Assembly (NCBI GenBank): GCA_050740455.1
Contig: JBOIDF010000007.1
Span: 24,178-88,177 of the forward strand
Direction: 5' to 3'
Origin: USCg-Taylor sp050740455
GTDB lineage: Bacteria; Pseudomonadota; Gammaproteobacteria; JACCXJ01
DNA length: 64,000 nt
Of this stretch, positions 15,543-24,350 are shown in pieces; positions within the stretch are counted from its first letter, which is position 1, and each line of letters begins with the position of its first letter. A model generated the notes under the pieces. The model did not search any database and was not told the origin of the DNA. It saw only the letters and a program-made list of their open reading frames with translations. The position numbers and the translations under genes were made by a program.

Positions 15543-17699
15543 GTGAGCACTAAGCTACTCAAATCGGTTCTGCGCCCGATTTTGCGGCGCGTCGTCGGGC
15601 TGCTGTTTCGGGTCGAGGTAACAGGGAAAATCAGCGCTTTAAACCCACAGCGACTGCTTATCATCGCCAACCATCAATCGTTTTTAGACGGCTTGATCTT
15701 GGCGTTGTTTCTGCCCTTGGATCCGGTGTTCGTCATACACACCCACGTGGCGGAGAATCCGTGGTTCCGGCTGGCGTTAAACCTCGTCGATTTCCTGACC
15801 GTCGACCCCACCAGCCCCTTGGCCATGAAAAGGGTGGTGCGACTGCTGGAAGCGGGCAGGCCGGTGCTGATTTTTCCGGAAGGCAGGATCACCATTACCG
15901 GGAGCTTGATGAAAGTATACGACGGTCCGGCCTTCGCCGCCGCGCGTAGCGGCGCCACGATTATTCCGGTGCGCTTGGACGGCCCGGCCCGCTCGTTTTT
16001 CAGCCGCGTGTCCGGACGTCATCCGAGGCGGCTGCTACCGCGGGTCACGGTGTCGATCCTCGACCCGGTACACCTGGAGGTTCCCGAGGGCGCCAGCGCC
16101 AAAGAGCGGCGCCGCAAGGCGGGCGAGGGTATGCGCAAGCTCATGCAAGGGATGATCTTCAGGTCGCATCCCATCCAGACGCTCTACGCCGCGCTCATTG
16201 ATGCCGTCGAGATCTTCGGCCGACGTCACTTGATCGCGGAAGACATCAAGGGCATCGAATACAACTACGGCAAGTTCTTGATGGATACGCTCATCCTGGG
16301 CCGCTTGTGCGCCCGCATCACAGGAGCGGGAGAAAACGTCGGCATCCTGTTGCCGAATGTCGTCTCTACCGTCGCCCTGGTGCTCGGCATGAGCGCGTTT
16401 CGCCGTGTCCCCGCGATGCTCAACTATACGGCCGGCGCCGAGGGGCTAAAAAACGCCTGCGAGATCGCCGCTATCCGCACCGTCGTGACCTCGAAAGCCT
16501 TTATCGAGACGGCGCGCCTCGGAGGTGTCGTCGAAGCGCTACGGGATGTGAAGGTGGTCTATCTCGAGGATCTCCGGCGCGAGTTCGGTCTCGCGGATCG
16601 TTTGTGGCTCGTCGGCTATGCGCTGTGGTTCCCGCGTTGGGTGGGCGCCGTCGCCGGCGCCGAGGATCCCGCCGTGGTTTTGTTTACCTCGGGGTCCGAG
16701 GCCAAACCCAAGGGCGTCGTGCTTTCTAATCGCGCCCTGCTATCGAATATCGCTCAGGTCCGGGCCGTCATCGATCTGGGAGGCGAAGATAAGATTTTCA
16801 ATGCCCTGCCCATGTTCCATTCCTTTGGATTGACGATGGGCGCGTTGTTGCCGCTGCTAACCGGCACGCGCATCTTTATTTATCCGACACCGCTCCACTA
16901 CCGCGTGATCCCGGAGCTTATCTACGACCGCGCCTGCACGGTCTTGTTCGGGACCCCGACCTTTTTAAATCACTATGCCCGCTTTGCCCATCCTTACGAT
17001 TTTTTCCGGCTGCGCTATGTGATCGCGGGGGCCGAGCGGCTGAGCGAGCCGGTGCGGATAGCCTGGTTCGAGAAATTCGGGATCCGGATCTTGGAAGGCT
17101 ATGGCGCCACGGAAACCGCGCCGGTCCTGGCGCTGAACACCCTCATGGCGTATCTCAGCGGGACCGTCGGCCAACTCTTACCCGGCATCGACGCCGTCCT
17201 CCAACCGGTGCCCGGAATCGAGCGCGGTGGCCAACTCCACGTGCGCGGCCCGAACCTGATGAGCGGTTACTACCGTGATCCGAGACCGGGGATCATCGAG
17301 CCGCCCCGGTCGGAGGCAGGAGAGGGTTGGTATGACACCGGTGACATCGTCGAGATCGACGCCGACGGTTTCGTGAAGATCACCGGGCGTTTGAGGCGTT
17401 TCGCCAAGGTGGCGGGCGAGATGGTCTCGCTCGAGGTGGTTGAGAGAATCGCGGCCACGGTGTCTCCGCAGAGTCAGCACGCGGCTGCGGTGCAACCCGA
17501 TGCCAAGCGCGGGGAGGTGATCGTGCTGTTCTCCACGGATGGGGCGCTTACGCGCGAGCGCCTGCAAGAAGAGGCGCGCCGTAGCGGGCAGCCCGAGCTG
17601 GCGGTCCCGCGACGGGTCGTGCACCTCGAGGCCGTGCCGCTGCTCGGTAGCGGCAAGACCGACCATGTAAGCCTACGGCGTTTGGCCGAATCCGCGTGA
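15543..17699 (+). CDS. aas: Bifunctional lysophospholipid acyltransferase / acyl-ACP synthetase
   Basis: 718 residues from a GTG start with AGGTGG four bases ahead. The N-terminal PlsC domain carries NHQSFLDG (HX4D; about residues 42-49) and FPEGRIT. The C-terminal AMP-forming ligase domain has TSGSEAKPKGVVLSNR, EGYGATETAP and GWYDTGDI. Aas re-acylates 2-acyl-lysophosphatidylethanolamine and activates free fatty acids to acyl-ACP at the inner membrane. The transporter domain of some Aas fusions is absent. Its stop overlaps the start of hemB (TGATG). Confidence 0.9.
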   Translation: MSTKLLKSVLRPILRRVVGLLFRVEVTGKISALNPQRLLIIANHQSFLDGLILALFLPLDPVFVIHTHVAENPWFRLALNLVDFLTVDPTSPLAMKRVVRLLEAGRPVLIFPEGRITITGSLMKVYDGPAFAAARSGATIIPVRLDGPARSFFSRVSGRHPRRLLPRVTVSILDPVHLEVPEGASAKERRRKAGEGMRKLMQGMIFRSHPIQTLYAALIDAVEIFGRRHLIAEDIKGIEYNYGKFLMDTLILGRLCARITGAGENVGILLPNVVSTVALVLGMSAFRRVPAMLNYTAGAEGLKNACEIAAIRTVVTSKAFIETARLGGVVEALRDVKVVYLEDLRREFGLADRLWLVGYALWFPRWVGAVAGAEDPAVVLFTSGSEAKPKGVVLSNRALLSNIAQVRAVIDLGGEDKIFNALPMFHSFGLTMGALLPLLTGTRIFIYPTPLHYRVIPELIYDRACTVLFGTPTFLNHYARFAHPYDFFRLRYVIAGAERLSEPVRIAWFEKFGIRILEGYGATETAPVLALNTLMAYLSGTVGQLLPGIDAVLQPVPGIERGGQLHVRGPNLMSGYYRDPRPGIIEPPRSEAGEGWYDTGDIVEIDADGFVKITGRLRRFAKVAGEMVSLEVVERIAATVSPQSQHAAAVQPDAKRGEVIVLFSTDGALTRERLQEEARRSGQPELAVPRRVVHLEAVPLLGSGKTDHVSLRRLAESA

Positions 17700-18709
17700 T
17701 GCCAACGCGGCTCGGTCATGGGACTCGATTCCCGCTCACACGCCTGCGGCGCATGCGGAGCGCGGAGTTTTCGCGCCGGCTGCTGCGCGAGCACCGATTA
17801 TCCGTGGATGATCTGATTTATCCACTGTTCGTCATCGAAGGGAGCGGGCGGCGTGAGGCCATCTTTTCGATGCCCGGGATCGAGCGGCTGAGCATCGACG
17901 AGTTGCTGAGGGAGGCCGGGGAAAGCGAGCAACTCGGTATTCCCGCAATTGCGCTATTCCCGGTGCCTCCCTCGGAGAAAAAGACTCCGGACGGCCGCGA
18001 GGCCTACAACCCCGAGGGCCTGGTGCCGCGTGCGGTGCGGGCATTGAAACGGCAGTGTCCCGATCTCGGCGTCATTACCGACGTGGCCTTGGATCCTTAC
18101 ACGAGCCACGGCCAGGACGGGGTGATCGACGCGAACGGTTACGTGGTAAACGATGCGAGCGTCGAGGTGTTGATCCGGCAGGCCCTCTCGCACGCCGAGG
18201 CCGGGGCGGATGTGGTGGCGCCTTCCGATATGATGGACGGCCGCGTCAAAGCGATTCGCGAGGCGCTCGAAGCGGGCGGCTATGTCAATACCAAGATCCT
18301 CGCCTACGCCGCCAAGTACGCATCTCACTTTTATGCTCCCTTCCGCGAGGCCGTGGGTTCGGCCGCCAAACTCGGCGGCGGGGACAAGCGCGGTTACCAG
18401 ATGGACCCAGCCAATGCGGAGGAGGCGCTGCGCGAAGTGGCGCTCGATATCGCCGAAGGCGCCGATATGGTGATGGTCAAACCTGGCATGCCCTACCTCG
18501 ATATCCTGTACCGCGTCAAGCAGGCGTTCGGCGTCCCGACCTTCGCCTACCAGGTCAGCGGCGAGTACGCGATGATCCTGGCCGCCGCGCGCAATGGATG
18601 GCTGGACGAAAAAGCCGTGATCCTCGAGTCGTTAACCGCGTTTAAGCGTGCCGGCGCCGATGCGATCTTGAGCTATTTCGCCAAACACGTCGCGGTATTA
18701 TTAAAGTAA
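17699..18709 (+). CDS. hemB: Delta-aminolevulinic acid dehydratase (porphobilinogen synthase)
   Basis: 336 residues from the ATG that overlaps the aas stop; a GTG one codon earlier is also possible. It condenses two 5-aminolevulinate to porphobilinogen for heme. Schiff-base lysines are in LAYAAKYAS and MVMVKPGMPYLD. The metal region reads DVALDPYTSHGQDG, with Asp instead of the Cys triad of zinc enzymes, so this is the magnesium-dependent type seen in Pseudomonas. QMDPANAEEA and YQVSGEYAMI are also diagnostic. Confidence 0.96.
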   Translation: MPTRLGHGTRFPLTRLRRMRSAEFSRRLLREHRLSVDDLIYPLFVIEGSGRREAIFSMPGIERLSIDELLREAGESEQLGIPAIALFPVPPSEKKTPDGREAYNPEGLVPRAVRALKRQCPDLGVITDVALDPYTSHGQDGVIDANGYVVNDASVEVLIRQALSHAEAGADVVAPSDMMDGRVKAIREALEAGGYVNTKILAYAAKYASHFYAPFREAVGSAAKLGGGDKRGYQMDPANAEEALREVALDIAEGADMVMVKPGMPYLDILYRVKQAFGVPTFAYQVSGEYAMILAAARNGWLDEKAVILESLTAFKRAGADAILSYFAKHVAVLLK

Positions 18710-18711
18710 CC

Positions 18712-20109
18712 CTATTCCATCCCTAGTTCCTGGATCTTCCGCGTCAGGGTGTTGCGCCCCCAGCCCAGGAGCTTGGCCGCGTCCTGGCGCCGTCCGGCGG
18801 TTTTGGATAAAGCCGTCTCGATCATCGCCCGTTCGAACGTCTCCAAGGCTTTCGGGACTATATTGTATTCGCCCATGGCCAAATGGCGTTCCGCCCAGCG
18901 GCGTAGCGTGGCTTCCCAGTCCTCGGCGCCACCCACAAGGCTGGACTCCTTGAGCTCGGGCGGCAGATCGTCCGCATGGATTTCCTGGGCCGCGGCCATG
19001 ACCGTGAGCCAGCGGCAGACGTTCTCGAGCTGGCGAACGTTACCCGGCCAAGAATACGCGCTCATCACGGACAGGGCATCGGGGTGTAAGGCCTTGGGAT
19101 CGACATCCAAATCATGGGCGGCCGTGGTGAGGAAGTGGTTGGCCAGTATTGCGATATCGGTCTTGCGCTCTCGCAACGGCGGGACGCGCAAGCGTATGAC
19201 GTTGAGCCGATGAAACAGGTCCTCGCGAAACGTGCCTTCCTTGACCCGCTGCTCCAGGTCCTGGTGGGTAGCGGCGATGACGCGTACATCGACCGTGATG
19301 GACTCGTGACCGCCCACGCGATAAAACTGCCCATCCGCCAGCACCCGCAAAAAGCGCGTTTGCAACTCGGCCGGCATGTCCCCGATCTCATCGAGGAACA
19401 GGGTGCCGCCATGCGCTTGTTCAAAGCGGCCCTGCCGCTGGGTCGCGGCGCCTGTAAACGCCCCCCGTTCATGCCCGAAGAGGTCGGACTCGAGGAGCTC
19501 TCTTGGAATCGCGGCCGTGTTGAGCGCGATAAAGGTCTTATCCGCCCGTGGGCTATGGCGGTGCAAAGCGCACGCGATGAGCTCTTTGCCGGTGCCCGAT
19601 TCGCCAGTAAGAAGTACGGTGATATTCGAGCGTGACAAGCGGCCGATGGCGCGAAAAACCTCCTGCATCGCCGGGGCCGAGCCGACGATCTCCGAGCCTT
19701 GCACCGGTTCGAACCCGACATCCTCACGTAGTTTGTTGGCCCGTCCGCGCACCGCGCGGCGAATAATTGCGACCGCTTCCTCAACGTCGAAGGGTTTCGC
19801 GAGGTATTCGAAGGCGCCGCCTTGGAAGGCCGCCACGGCGCGGTCGAGATCGGCATAGGCGGTCATGACGATGACCGGCAGGCCGGGATAATCGTGGCGC
19901 ACCCGTTCCAGCAAGCTGAAGCCATCCGTCCCCGGCATGCGGATATCCGAGACGATGGCATCGGGAAGCTCGCGTTCGAGACTGTGCAAGGCAGTGTCGG
20001 CGTTATCGAAACACCGAATCCGCATACTGGCTCGGGTGAGCGCCTTTTCCAATACCCAGCGGATGGCGCGGTCGTCATCCACCACCCAGATATATTCTTG
20101 TTCGCTCAT
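18712..20109 (-). CDS. ntrC: Nitrogen regulation response regulator NtrC
   Basis: 465 residues with the order receiver, AAA+, HTH. The phosphoacceptor Asp lies in IVSDIRMPG (about residue 55). The sigma-54 activator core has GESGTGKE (Walker A) and the GAFTGA loop in GHERGAFTGAAT. The C-terminal Fis-type helix-turn-helix ends AAKLLGWGRNTLTRKIQELGME. It activates sigma-54 promoters such as glnA in nitrogen limitation. It overlaps ntrB by 4 bases (ATGA), and two NtrC-type boxes lie nearby (21181-21197, 23478-23494). Confidence 0.95.
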   Translation of the reverse strand: MSEQEYIWVVDDDRAIRWVLEKALTRASMRIRCFDNADTALHSLERELPDAIVSDIRMPGTDGFSLLERVRHDYPGLPVIVMTAYADLDRAVAAFQGGAFEYLAKPFDVEEAVAIIRRAVRGRANKLREDVGFEPVQGSEIVGSAPAMQEVFRAIGRLSRSNITVLLTGESGTGKELIACALHRHSPRADKTFIALNTAAIPRELLESDLFGHERGAFTGAATQRQGRFEQAHGGTLFLDEIGDMPAELQTRFLRVLADGQFYRVGGHESITVDVRVIAATHQDLEQRVKEGTFREDLFHRLNVIRLRVPPLRERKTDIAILANHFLTTAAHDLDVDPKALHPDALSVMSAYSWPGNVRQLENVCRWLTVMAAAQEIHADDLPPELKESSLVGGAEDWEATLRRWAERHLAMGEYNIVPKALETFERAMIETALSKTAGRRQDAAKLLGWGRNTLTRKIQELGME

Positions 20110-21188
20110 GTTCCGTTCTCAACCGGTAACCAGACGCTGAATACGGTTTCGCCCGGTTTGGAGGAATAAATGATCTGCCCGCCGTGGCCATGCACCAGCG
20201 AACGGGCAATCGAGAGTCCCAGGCCGGTCCCGTTGGATCGGCAGCTGATCATCGGAAAAAAAATGTCTTCGGCGATTTCCGCGGGCACACCCGGACCGTC
20301 ATCGATAATATCTACGCGAATGACCAAACGGTGGCGTTTGAGCCCGATGGTGCATTGCCGTTGCGCGCGCGTACGAAAGCTGACCGTGCCCTGATAGGAG
20401 ACGGCTTGCGCGGCGTTCTGGGCGATATTCAAGAAGGCTTGGATCAAATAGTCGCGATCGGCCAGAAGATCAGGCAGGCTCGGGTCGTAATCGCGGATGA
20501 TGGTCAGCGCAGGGTCCGTGCCGGCCTCCAAGAGCGAGCACACGTGTTCTAACACCTCGTGAATATTGACCACCGTCACGCGCGGGTCCGCATTCGGCAC
20601 CAGCATCCGGTCCATCAACTTACGCAACCGGTCCACCTCACCGACAATAAGCCGGGTGTATTCCTTGTGGGCCGGCGAGGCCAATTCGCATTCAAGGAGC
20701 TGCGCTGCGCCGCGGATCCCGCCCAGCGGGTTTTTGATTTCGTGCGCCATCTCCTTTAATAGCGTGCGCAAGACATTCTGCTGCCCGAGCGCCGCTTCAT
20801 CGCGGAGTATGCGGCGCAGTCCGTCGCTGCTTGACATCTCGACGAGAACGCCGGTCTCCCCCTGGCCGTTACCGCACGGGGTCAGCGTGCAATCAACACA
20901 TTGCGTTATGTGGTTGGCGGATACAATTTCGAGATCCCATTCGGTGACCACCTGGCCGGCGTCGAGTGCATGCTGCAACGCCTTGGCCAAGGCGTCGTTA
21001 CCGAATATCTGGTCGACGCGTTGGCCAGCCATTTTCTTAACGCTTGCGGATAAAAGGTTTTCGCCCGCCGAGTTGACGAGTTGTAGCCGCAGCTTGCTGT
21101 CAAACAGCAGTATCGCGGTGGATAGGTTTTCTACGATCCAACCCGCGGTCGCGGACGTCGACGGCGATCCCGCGTGACTACGCACCAT
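20106..21188 (-). CDS. ntrB: Nitrogen regulation sensor kinase NtrB
   Basis: The start is placed at ATG 21186-21188, giving 360 residues, close to the family length; an upstream in-frame ATG would add 34 unlikely residues. A PAS-like sensor domain (WIVENLSTAILLFD) is followed by the H-box MAHEIKNPLGGIRGAAQLL, the N-box AFLNIAQNAAQA, and the ATP-lid glycines DDGPGVP and GTGLGLSIAR. It phosphorylates or, with PII, dephosphorylates NtrC. The chosen start lies inside a perfect NtrC-type box, so NtrC bound there could block this promoter or its first codons. Confidence 0.93.
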   Translation of the reverse strand: MVRSHAGSPSTSATAGWIVENLSTAILLFDSKLRLQLVNSAGENLLSASVKKMAGQRVDQIFGNDALAKALQHALDAGQVVTEWDLEIVSANHITQCVDCTLTPCGNGQGETGVLVEMSSSDGLRRILRDEAALGQQNVLRTLLKEMAHEIKNPLGGIRGAAQLLECELASPAHKEYTRLIVGEVDRLRKLMDRMLVPNADPRVTVVNIHEVLEHVCSLLEAGTDPALTIIRDYDPSLPDLLADRDYLIQAFLNIAQNAAQAVSYQGTVSFRTRAQRQCTIGLKRHRLVIRVDIIDDGPGVPAEIAEDIFFPMISCRSNGTGLGLSIARSLVHGHGGQIIYSSKPGETVFSVWLPVENGT

Positions 21189-21197
21189 TATAGTGCA
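21181..21197 (-). promoter_or_regulatory. NtrC-binding box at the ntrB start
   Basis: The minus strand reads TGCACTATAATGGTGCG, matching the NtrC enhancer consensus (TGCAC-N7-GGTGCA) with one end mismatch. It overlaps the proposed ntrB ATG. In enteric bacteria an NtrC site between glnA and ntrB (glnL) mediates autorepression, and this site is in the corresponding place. Confidence 0.75.
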
Positions 21198-21345
21198 CCC
21201 CCCGACTGCTAAAGTCGAGTGCTTAACAACATGTCCCCAAGAATCTACGCCAGGTCCGATGAAACGCCGCAGGTTTCCCGACCTGACCATAGAAGCCCGG
21301 CAACTTCTAGACCAATTTCTAAAAAGGAACGGCGCGCGGCGCCTT

Positions 21346-21864
21346 TTAATTGCCGAGCAGGACGGAGTGCTTCTTTAAATGAAAGGTCACCGTGGACGAG
21401 GTGGATAATGCGGCGCCGCTCTTGTCGACGACGGTCACCTGAATGCTGTGCGTGCCACGATCCATCTTCGGGAGCGTGAAGTCAGTCGCCGCAGCCCCCT
21501 CAGACGGATTTCCATCAACCGATAGCACGACTTTATGCCCGAGAGCGACTTGCAGTTCGGGCGCCAGTCCCACTGTGACACGGACAGTGCCAATATTGTC
21601 CCAAATCGTCTCGTCATTGGCCGGCGCGAGTATTTCTACTTTCTTGTAACCGGCGAACTTCTCTTGCGGCGCTTCCTCGGGCGATTCGGATTCCTTTACT
21701 GGGGGGGCTTCATAGGTCTGTAGCTTGATCCCTTTGACCTCTTCCGCGCCCGGCTGCGGTTTATCGGAAAATTGCACGTTGCCTTCTGCATCGGTCCATT
21801 TATAGACCGGCGCGTAGGCCATGCTGGTGACGGCAAGGAGACAGCAGAGGATCAACAGGCGCAT
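21346..21864 (-). CDS. DUF4124 domain periplasmic protein
   Basis: 172 residues. A signal peptide (MRLLILCCLLAVTSMAYA) is followed by the DUF4124 core VYKWTDAEGNVQFSDKPQPGAEEV and an acidic Pro-rich linker. The C-terminal beta-rich domain (residues 80-165) looks immunoglobulin-like (GTHSIQVTVVDKSG). DUF4124 proteins commonly sit between glnA and ntrB in gammaproteobacteria. The function is unknown. Confidence 0.82.
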   Translation of the reverse strand: MRLLILCCLLAVTSMAYAPVYKWTDAEGNVQFSDKPQPGAEEVKGIKLQTYEAPPVKESESPEEAPQEKFAGYKKVEILAPANDETIWDNIGTVRVTVGLAPELQVALGHKVVLSVDGNPSEGAAATDFTLPKMDRGTHSIQVTVVDKSGAALSTSSTVTFHLKKHSVLLGN

Positions 21865-21910
21865 GGGTTACAGGGTAGCCAACTTGTCGCCAAGCCGCAA
21901 GTCGGCTGAA

Positions 21911-21944
21911 ATGCGAAAAGAAGGGCCCGATAAAGGCCCTTCTT
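21911..21944 (-). terminator. Intrinsic terminator after glnA
   Basis: A 10-bp stem AAGAAGGGCC/GGCCCTTCTT (21918-21927 and 21935-21944) has a 7-base loop. On the minus strand it is followed by TTCGCATTTC, a modest T-rich tail. It begins 24 bases after the glnA stop codon. Confidence 0.75.
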
Positions 21945-21967
21945 GCGCCATCGTCGCAGTCCCTCCC

Positions 21968-23377
21968 TTAGACGCTGTAGTACATATCGAACTCGACGGG
22001 ATGGGTGGTCATGCGCAGGCGCGTCACCTCGTCCATCTTGAGCTTTATATACGCATCGATCACATCGTCGGTGAACACCCCGCCGGCCTTTAGGAACCCG
22101 CGATCGTTGTCGAGCGCCGCCAGTGCCTGGTCGAACGCGTGGCAAACCTTCGGGATCTCGGCCTCTTCCTCGGGCGGGAGATCGTAGAGGTCCTTGTCCA
22201 TCGGTTCCCCGGGGTGGATCTTGTTGGCGATACCGTCCAAGCCGGCCATGAGCATCGCCGTAAACGCCAGGTAGGGGTTGGCGGTGGAATCCGGAAAGCG
22301 TATCTCGAGACGCCGGCCTTTGGGGCTGAGGTCGTAAGGGATGCGTATCGAAGCCGACCGGTTTCGGGCCGAATAGGCGAGCATGACCGGCGCCTCGAAG
22401 CCCGGAACGAGCCGTTTGTAGCTGTTGGTCGAAGCATTGGTGATCGCGTTCAGCGCATGGGCGTGTTGGATGATCCCGCCGATATAGAAGAGCGCTATCT
22501 CCGAGAGCCCGGCATATCCGTCGCCCGCAAAGAGATTCTTGCCGCCCTTCGCCAGGGATTGGTGCACGTGCATGCCGTTACCGTTGTCACCGACTAAGGG
22601 CTTCGGCATAAACGTCGCGGTCTTTCCATACCCATGCGCGACGTTGTGCACCACGTATTTCAAGATCTGCAACTCGTCGGCGCGCCGCACCAGCGTATTG
22701 AAGCGCGTGCCGATCTCGCATTGACCGGCAGTCGCCACCTCGTGGTGATGCACCTCGGGCGTTACTCCCATCTTTTCCAGCATGAGGCACATCGATGAGC
22801 GTATATCCTGTAAAGAATCGACAGGCGGCACCGGGAAGTAACCGCCCTTGACCCCTGGGCGATGGCCGATGTTGCCCTCGGAGAAGACCCGCTCCGAATT
22901 CCAAGAAGACTCTTCCGAATCGATCTTATAGAAGGCGCCGGAAATATCCGCCCCCCAGCGCACAGCATCGAACACGAAGAACTCCGGTTCGGGTCCAAAA
23001 TAGGCGGCATCCGCGATCCCGATCGACTTCATGTAAACTTCGGCGCGTTTGGCCAGAGAGCGCGGGCAGCGCGCGTAGCCCTGTCCGGTCAAGGGCTCGA
23101 TGACATCGCAACGGATGATGAGCGTGGTTTCATCGAAGAACGGATCGATGACCGCCGTCTCTGCCTCGGGCATCAACGTCATGTTGGATTCGTTAATACC
23201 CTTCCAGCCGGCGATCGATGATCCGTCGAACATCTTACCGTCCTGGAAAAAACCAGCATCGATAAGCTTGGCCGGTATGGACAGATGCTGTTCCTTACCG
23301 CGGGTATCGGTAAAACGCAGGTCGACGAATTTGACTTCTTGTTCTTTTACGAGTGTTAAAACCTTATCTGCGGACAT
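21968..23377 (-). CDS. glnA: Glutamine synthetase type I
   Basis: 469 residues, the standard dodecameric GSI-beta length. It makes glutamine from glutamate, ammonia and ATP. Visible are MFDGSSIAGWKGINESNM near residue 48, FGPEPEFFVF, the ATP-binding KPLVGDNGNGMHVHQSL and NRSASIRIP. The adenylylation tyrosine lies in MDKDLYDLPPEE, so covalent control by GlnE is expected. An NtrC box lies about 100 bases upstream and a terminator follows directly, so the gene can be transcribed alone under nitrogen limitation. Confidence 0.97.
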   Translation of the reverse strand: MSADKVLTLVKEQEVKFVDLRFTDTRGKEQHLSIPAKLIDAGFFQDGKMFDGSSIAGWKGINESNMTLMPEAETAVIDPFFDETTLIIRCDVIEPLTGQGYARCPRSLAKRAEVYMKSIGIADAAYFGPEPEFFVFDAVRWGADISGAFYKIDSEESSWNSERVFSEGNIGHRPGVKGGYFPVPPVDSLQDIRSSMCLMLEKMGVTPEVHHHEVATAGQCEIGTRFNTLVRRADELQILKYVVHNVAHGYGKTATFMPKPLVGDNGNGMHVHQSLAKGGKNLFAGDGYAGLSEIALFYIGGIIQHAHALNAITNASTNSYKRLVPGFEAPVMLAYSARNRSASIRIPYDLSPKGRRLEIRFPDSTANPYLAFTAMLMAGLDGIANKIHPGEPMDKDLYDLPPEEEAEIPKVCHAFDQALAALDNDRGFLKAGGVFTDDVIDAYIKLKMDEVTRLRMTTHPVEFDMYYSV

Positions 23378-23477
23378 GGGCTCCCTTCCGGACCACGGCG
23401 GCGCATATTATGACATGGTATTCGTTCCTTTCCGACCTCTCTCGGTGCGCGCCTCGGCCCAATACCAATTTTAGAAA

Positions 23478-23494
23478 TGCACCAGACTAGTGCG
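23478..23494 (-). promoter_or_regulatory. NtrC-binding box upstream of glnA
   Basis: Plus-strand TGCACCAGACTAGTGCG (minus: CGCACTAGTCTGGTGCA) matches the NtrC dyad consensus except for one end base. It lies 101 bases upstream of the glnA ATG, a normal enhancer distance. A convincing sigma-54 -24/-12 element was not found between it and the gene; TTGGGCCGAGGCGCGC has GG-N10-GC but is a weak match. Confidence 0.75.
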
Positions 23495-23541
23495 TTCTTA
23501 AAACATCATGTTCCGCGAGGGGGCAAATGCTTCCGCAGCCC

Positions 23542-24204
23542 TCAGCGCCAGCCATAGGCGATCCAATGTCTATCGGACGCGGGTTTGACGGTGAAGCCAC
23601 GCAGGCCGGCACGGTCGATGTGGGCGCGCGCTTCTTCCGGTTCGTAGGCGGCCAAGAGCGAATTGAGAAAATCGCGTTGCAGGACCGGCGGTTCCCCCGC
23701 CGCGTATCGATCGACGAGGCCCTCGGCCCGTGCGCGGTTCTCGGGCCGGGCGAGGTCCATCACAAACACGCGCCCGCCGCTACGGGTTAGAGCTTTGGCC
23801 GCATCCCATAGAATCAGCGGGTCGCTCAAGTGGTGCAACAAGCTATTTGAAATCACGATGTCATAGGCGGCGCGCAGTCCTGTCCGGCCCGGCAGCCGCT
23901 GATGCACCAGACGGACGCGACCGGTCAAGCCGTCTTGCCGCAAGCGCGCCTGCCCATACCTGAGCATCACCTCGGCGCCATCGACGCCGTCGATTGCCAA
24001 TTGCGGAAAGGCGCACGCAAAGCGAGCGGTGACATCCGCCGGGCCGCATCCTAAATCGACCGCCGTGCCGTCCCTCGGGCTATGCGGAAACGCGAGTTTG
24101 AAATAATCCACGAAGCGCGAGTGCGGCTCGGAGAAATCGGCCTGCGCATAGGCGCGCGCCTGCGCCTCGTCATCCATAAGCTCGGGTTCGGGGATCCGGT
24201 CCAT
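23542..24204 (-). CDS. Class I SAM-dependent methyltransferase
   Basis: 220 residues. SAM motif I is VDLGCGPADVTARF (about residues 49-62), followed by the acidic motif II loop (DGVDGAEVML) and the post-I segment SNSLLHHLSDP. The substrate is not evident. The only ATG directly touches the left end of the MITE (TTAG duplication at 24204-24207), so no Shine-Dalgarno precedes it; the element may have replaced the native ribosome site. Expression could depend on readthrough from lysA or on a downstream start (M10). Confidence 0.78.
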   Translation of the reverse strand: MDRIPEPELMDDEAQARAYAQADFSEPHSRFVDYFKLAFPHSPRDGTAVDLGCGPADVTARFACAFPQLAIDGVDGAEVMLRYGQARLRQDGLTGRVRLVHQRLPGRTGLRAAYDIVISNSLLHHLSDPLILWDAAKALTRSGGRVFVMDLARPENRARAEGLVDRYAAGEPPVLQRDFLNSLLAAYEPEEARAHIDRAGLRGFTVKPASDRHWIAYGWR

Positions 24205-24207
24205 TAG

Positions 24208-24350
24208 GGAAGCTCTGCAAAAGTTACTGCGCAGCCTGTCTGCTTTGTCGCGTGCTCGCTCGTCGCTCGCCTATCTACGTGATATGTCTCGCGACTCGCT
24301 CCGCGGCTTCGCGCATCCAGGCTTGCTCGCGACACTTTTGCAGAGCTTCC
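24208..24350. mobile_element. Complete 143-bp MITE-like element
   Basis: Perfect 17-bp terminal inverted repeats (GGAAGCTCTGCAAAAGT at 24208-24224; complement at 24334-24350) are flanked by direct TTAG repeats (24204-24207 and 24351-24354), a likely target-site duplication. The inside is non-coding and rich in CGC/GCG. It lies exactly between the lysA stop codon (TAA formed by the right TTAG) and the ATG of the methyltransferase. Partial copies lie at 8869-8941 and 63874-64000. Confidence 0.85.

Noticed and set aside
23378..23460. sigma-54 promoter for glnA (TTGGGCCGAGGCGCGC)
   Set aside because: GG and GC are 10 bases apart, but the rest does not match the TGGCAC-N5-TTGC consensus.
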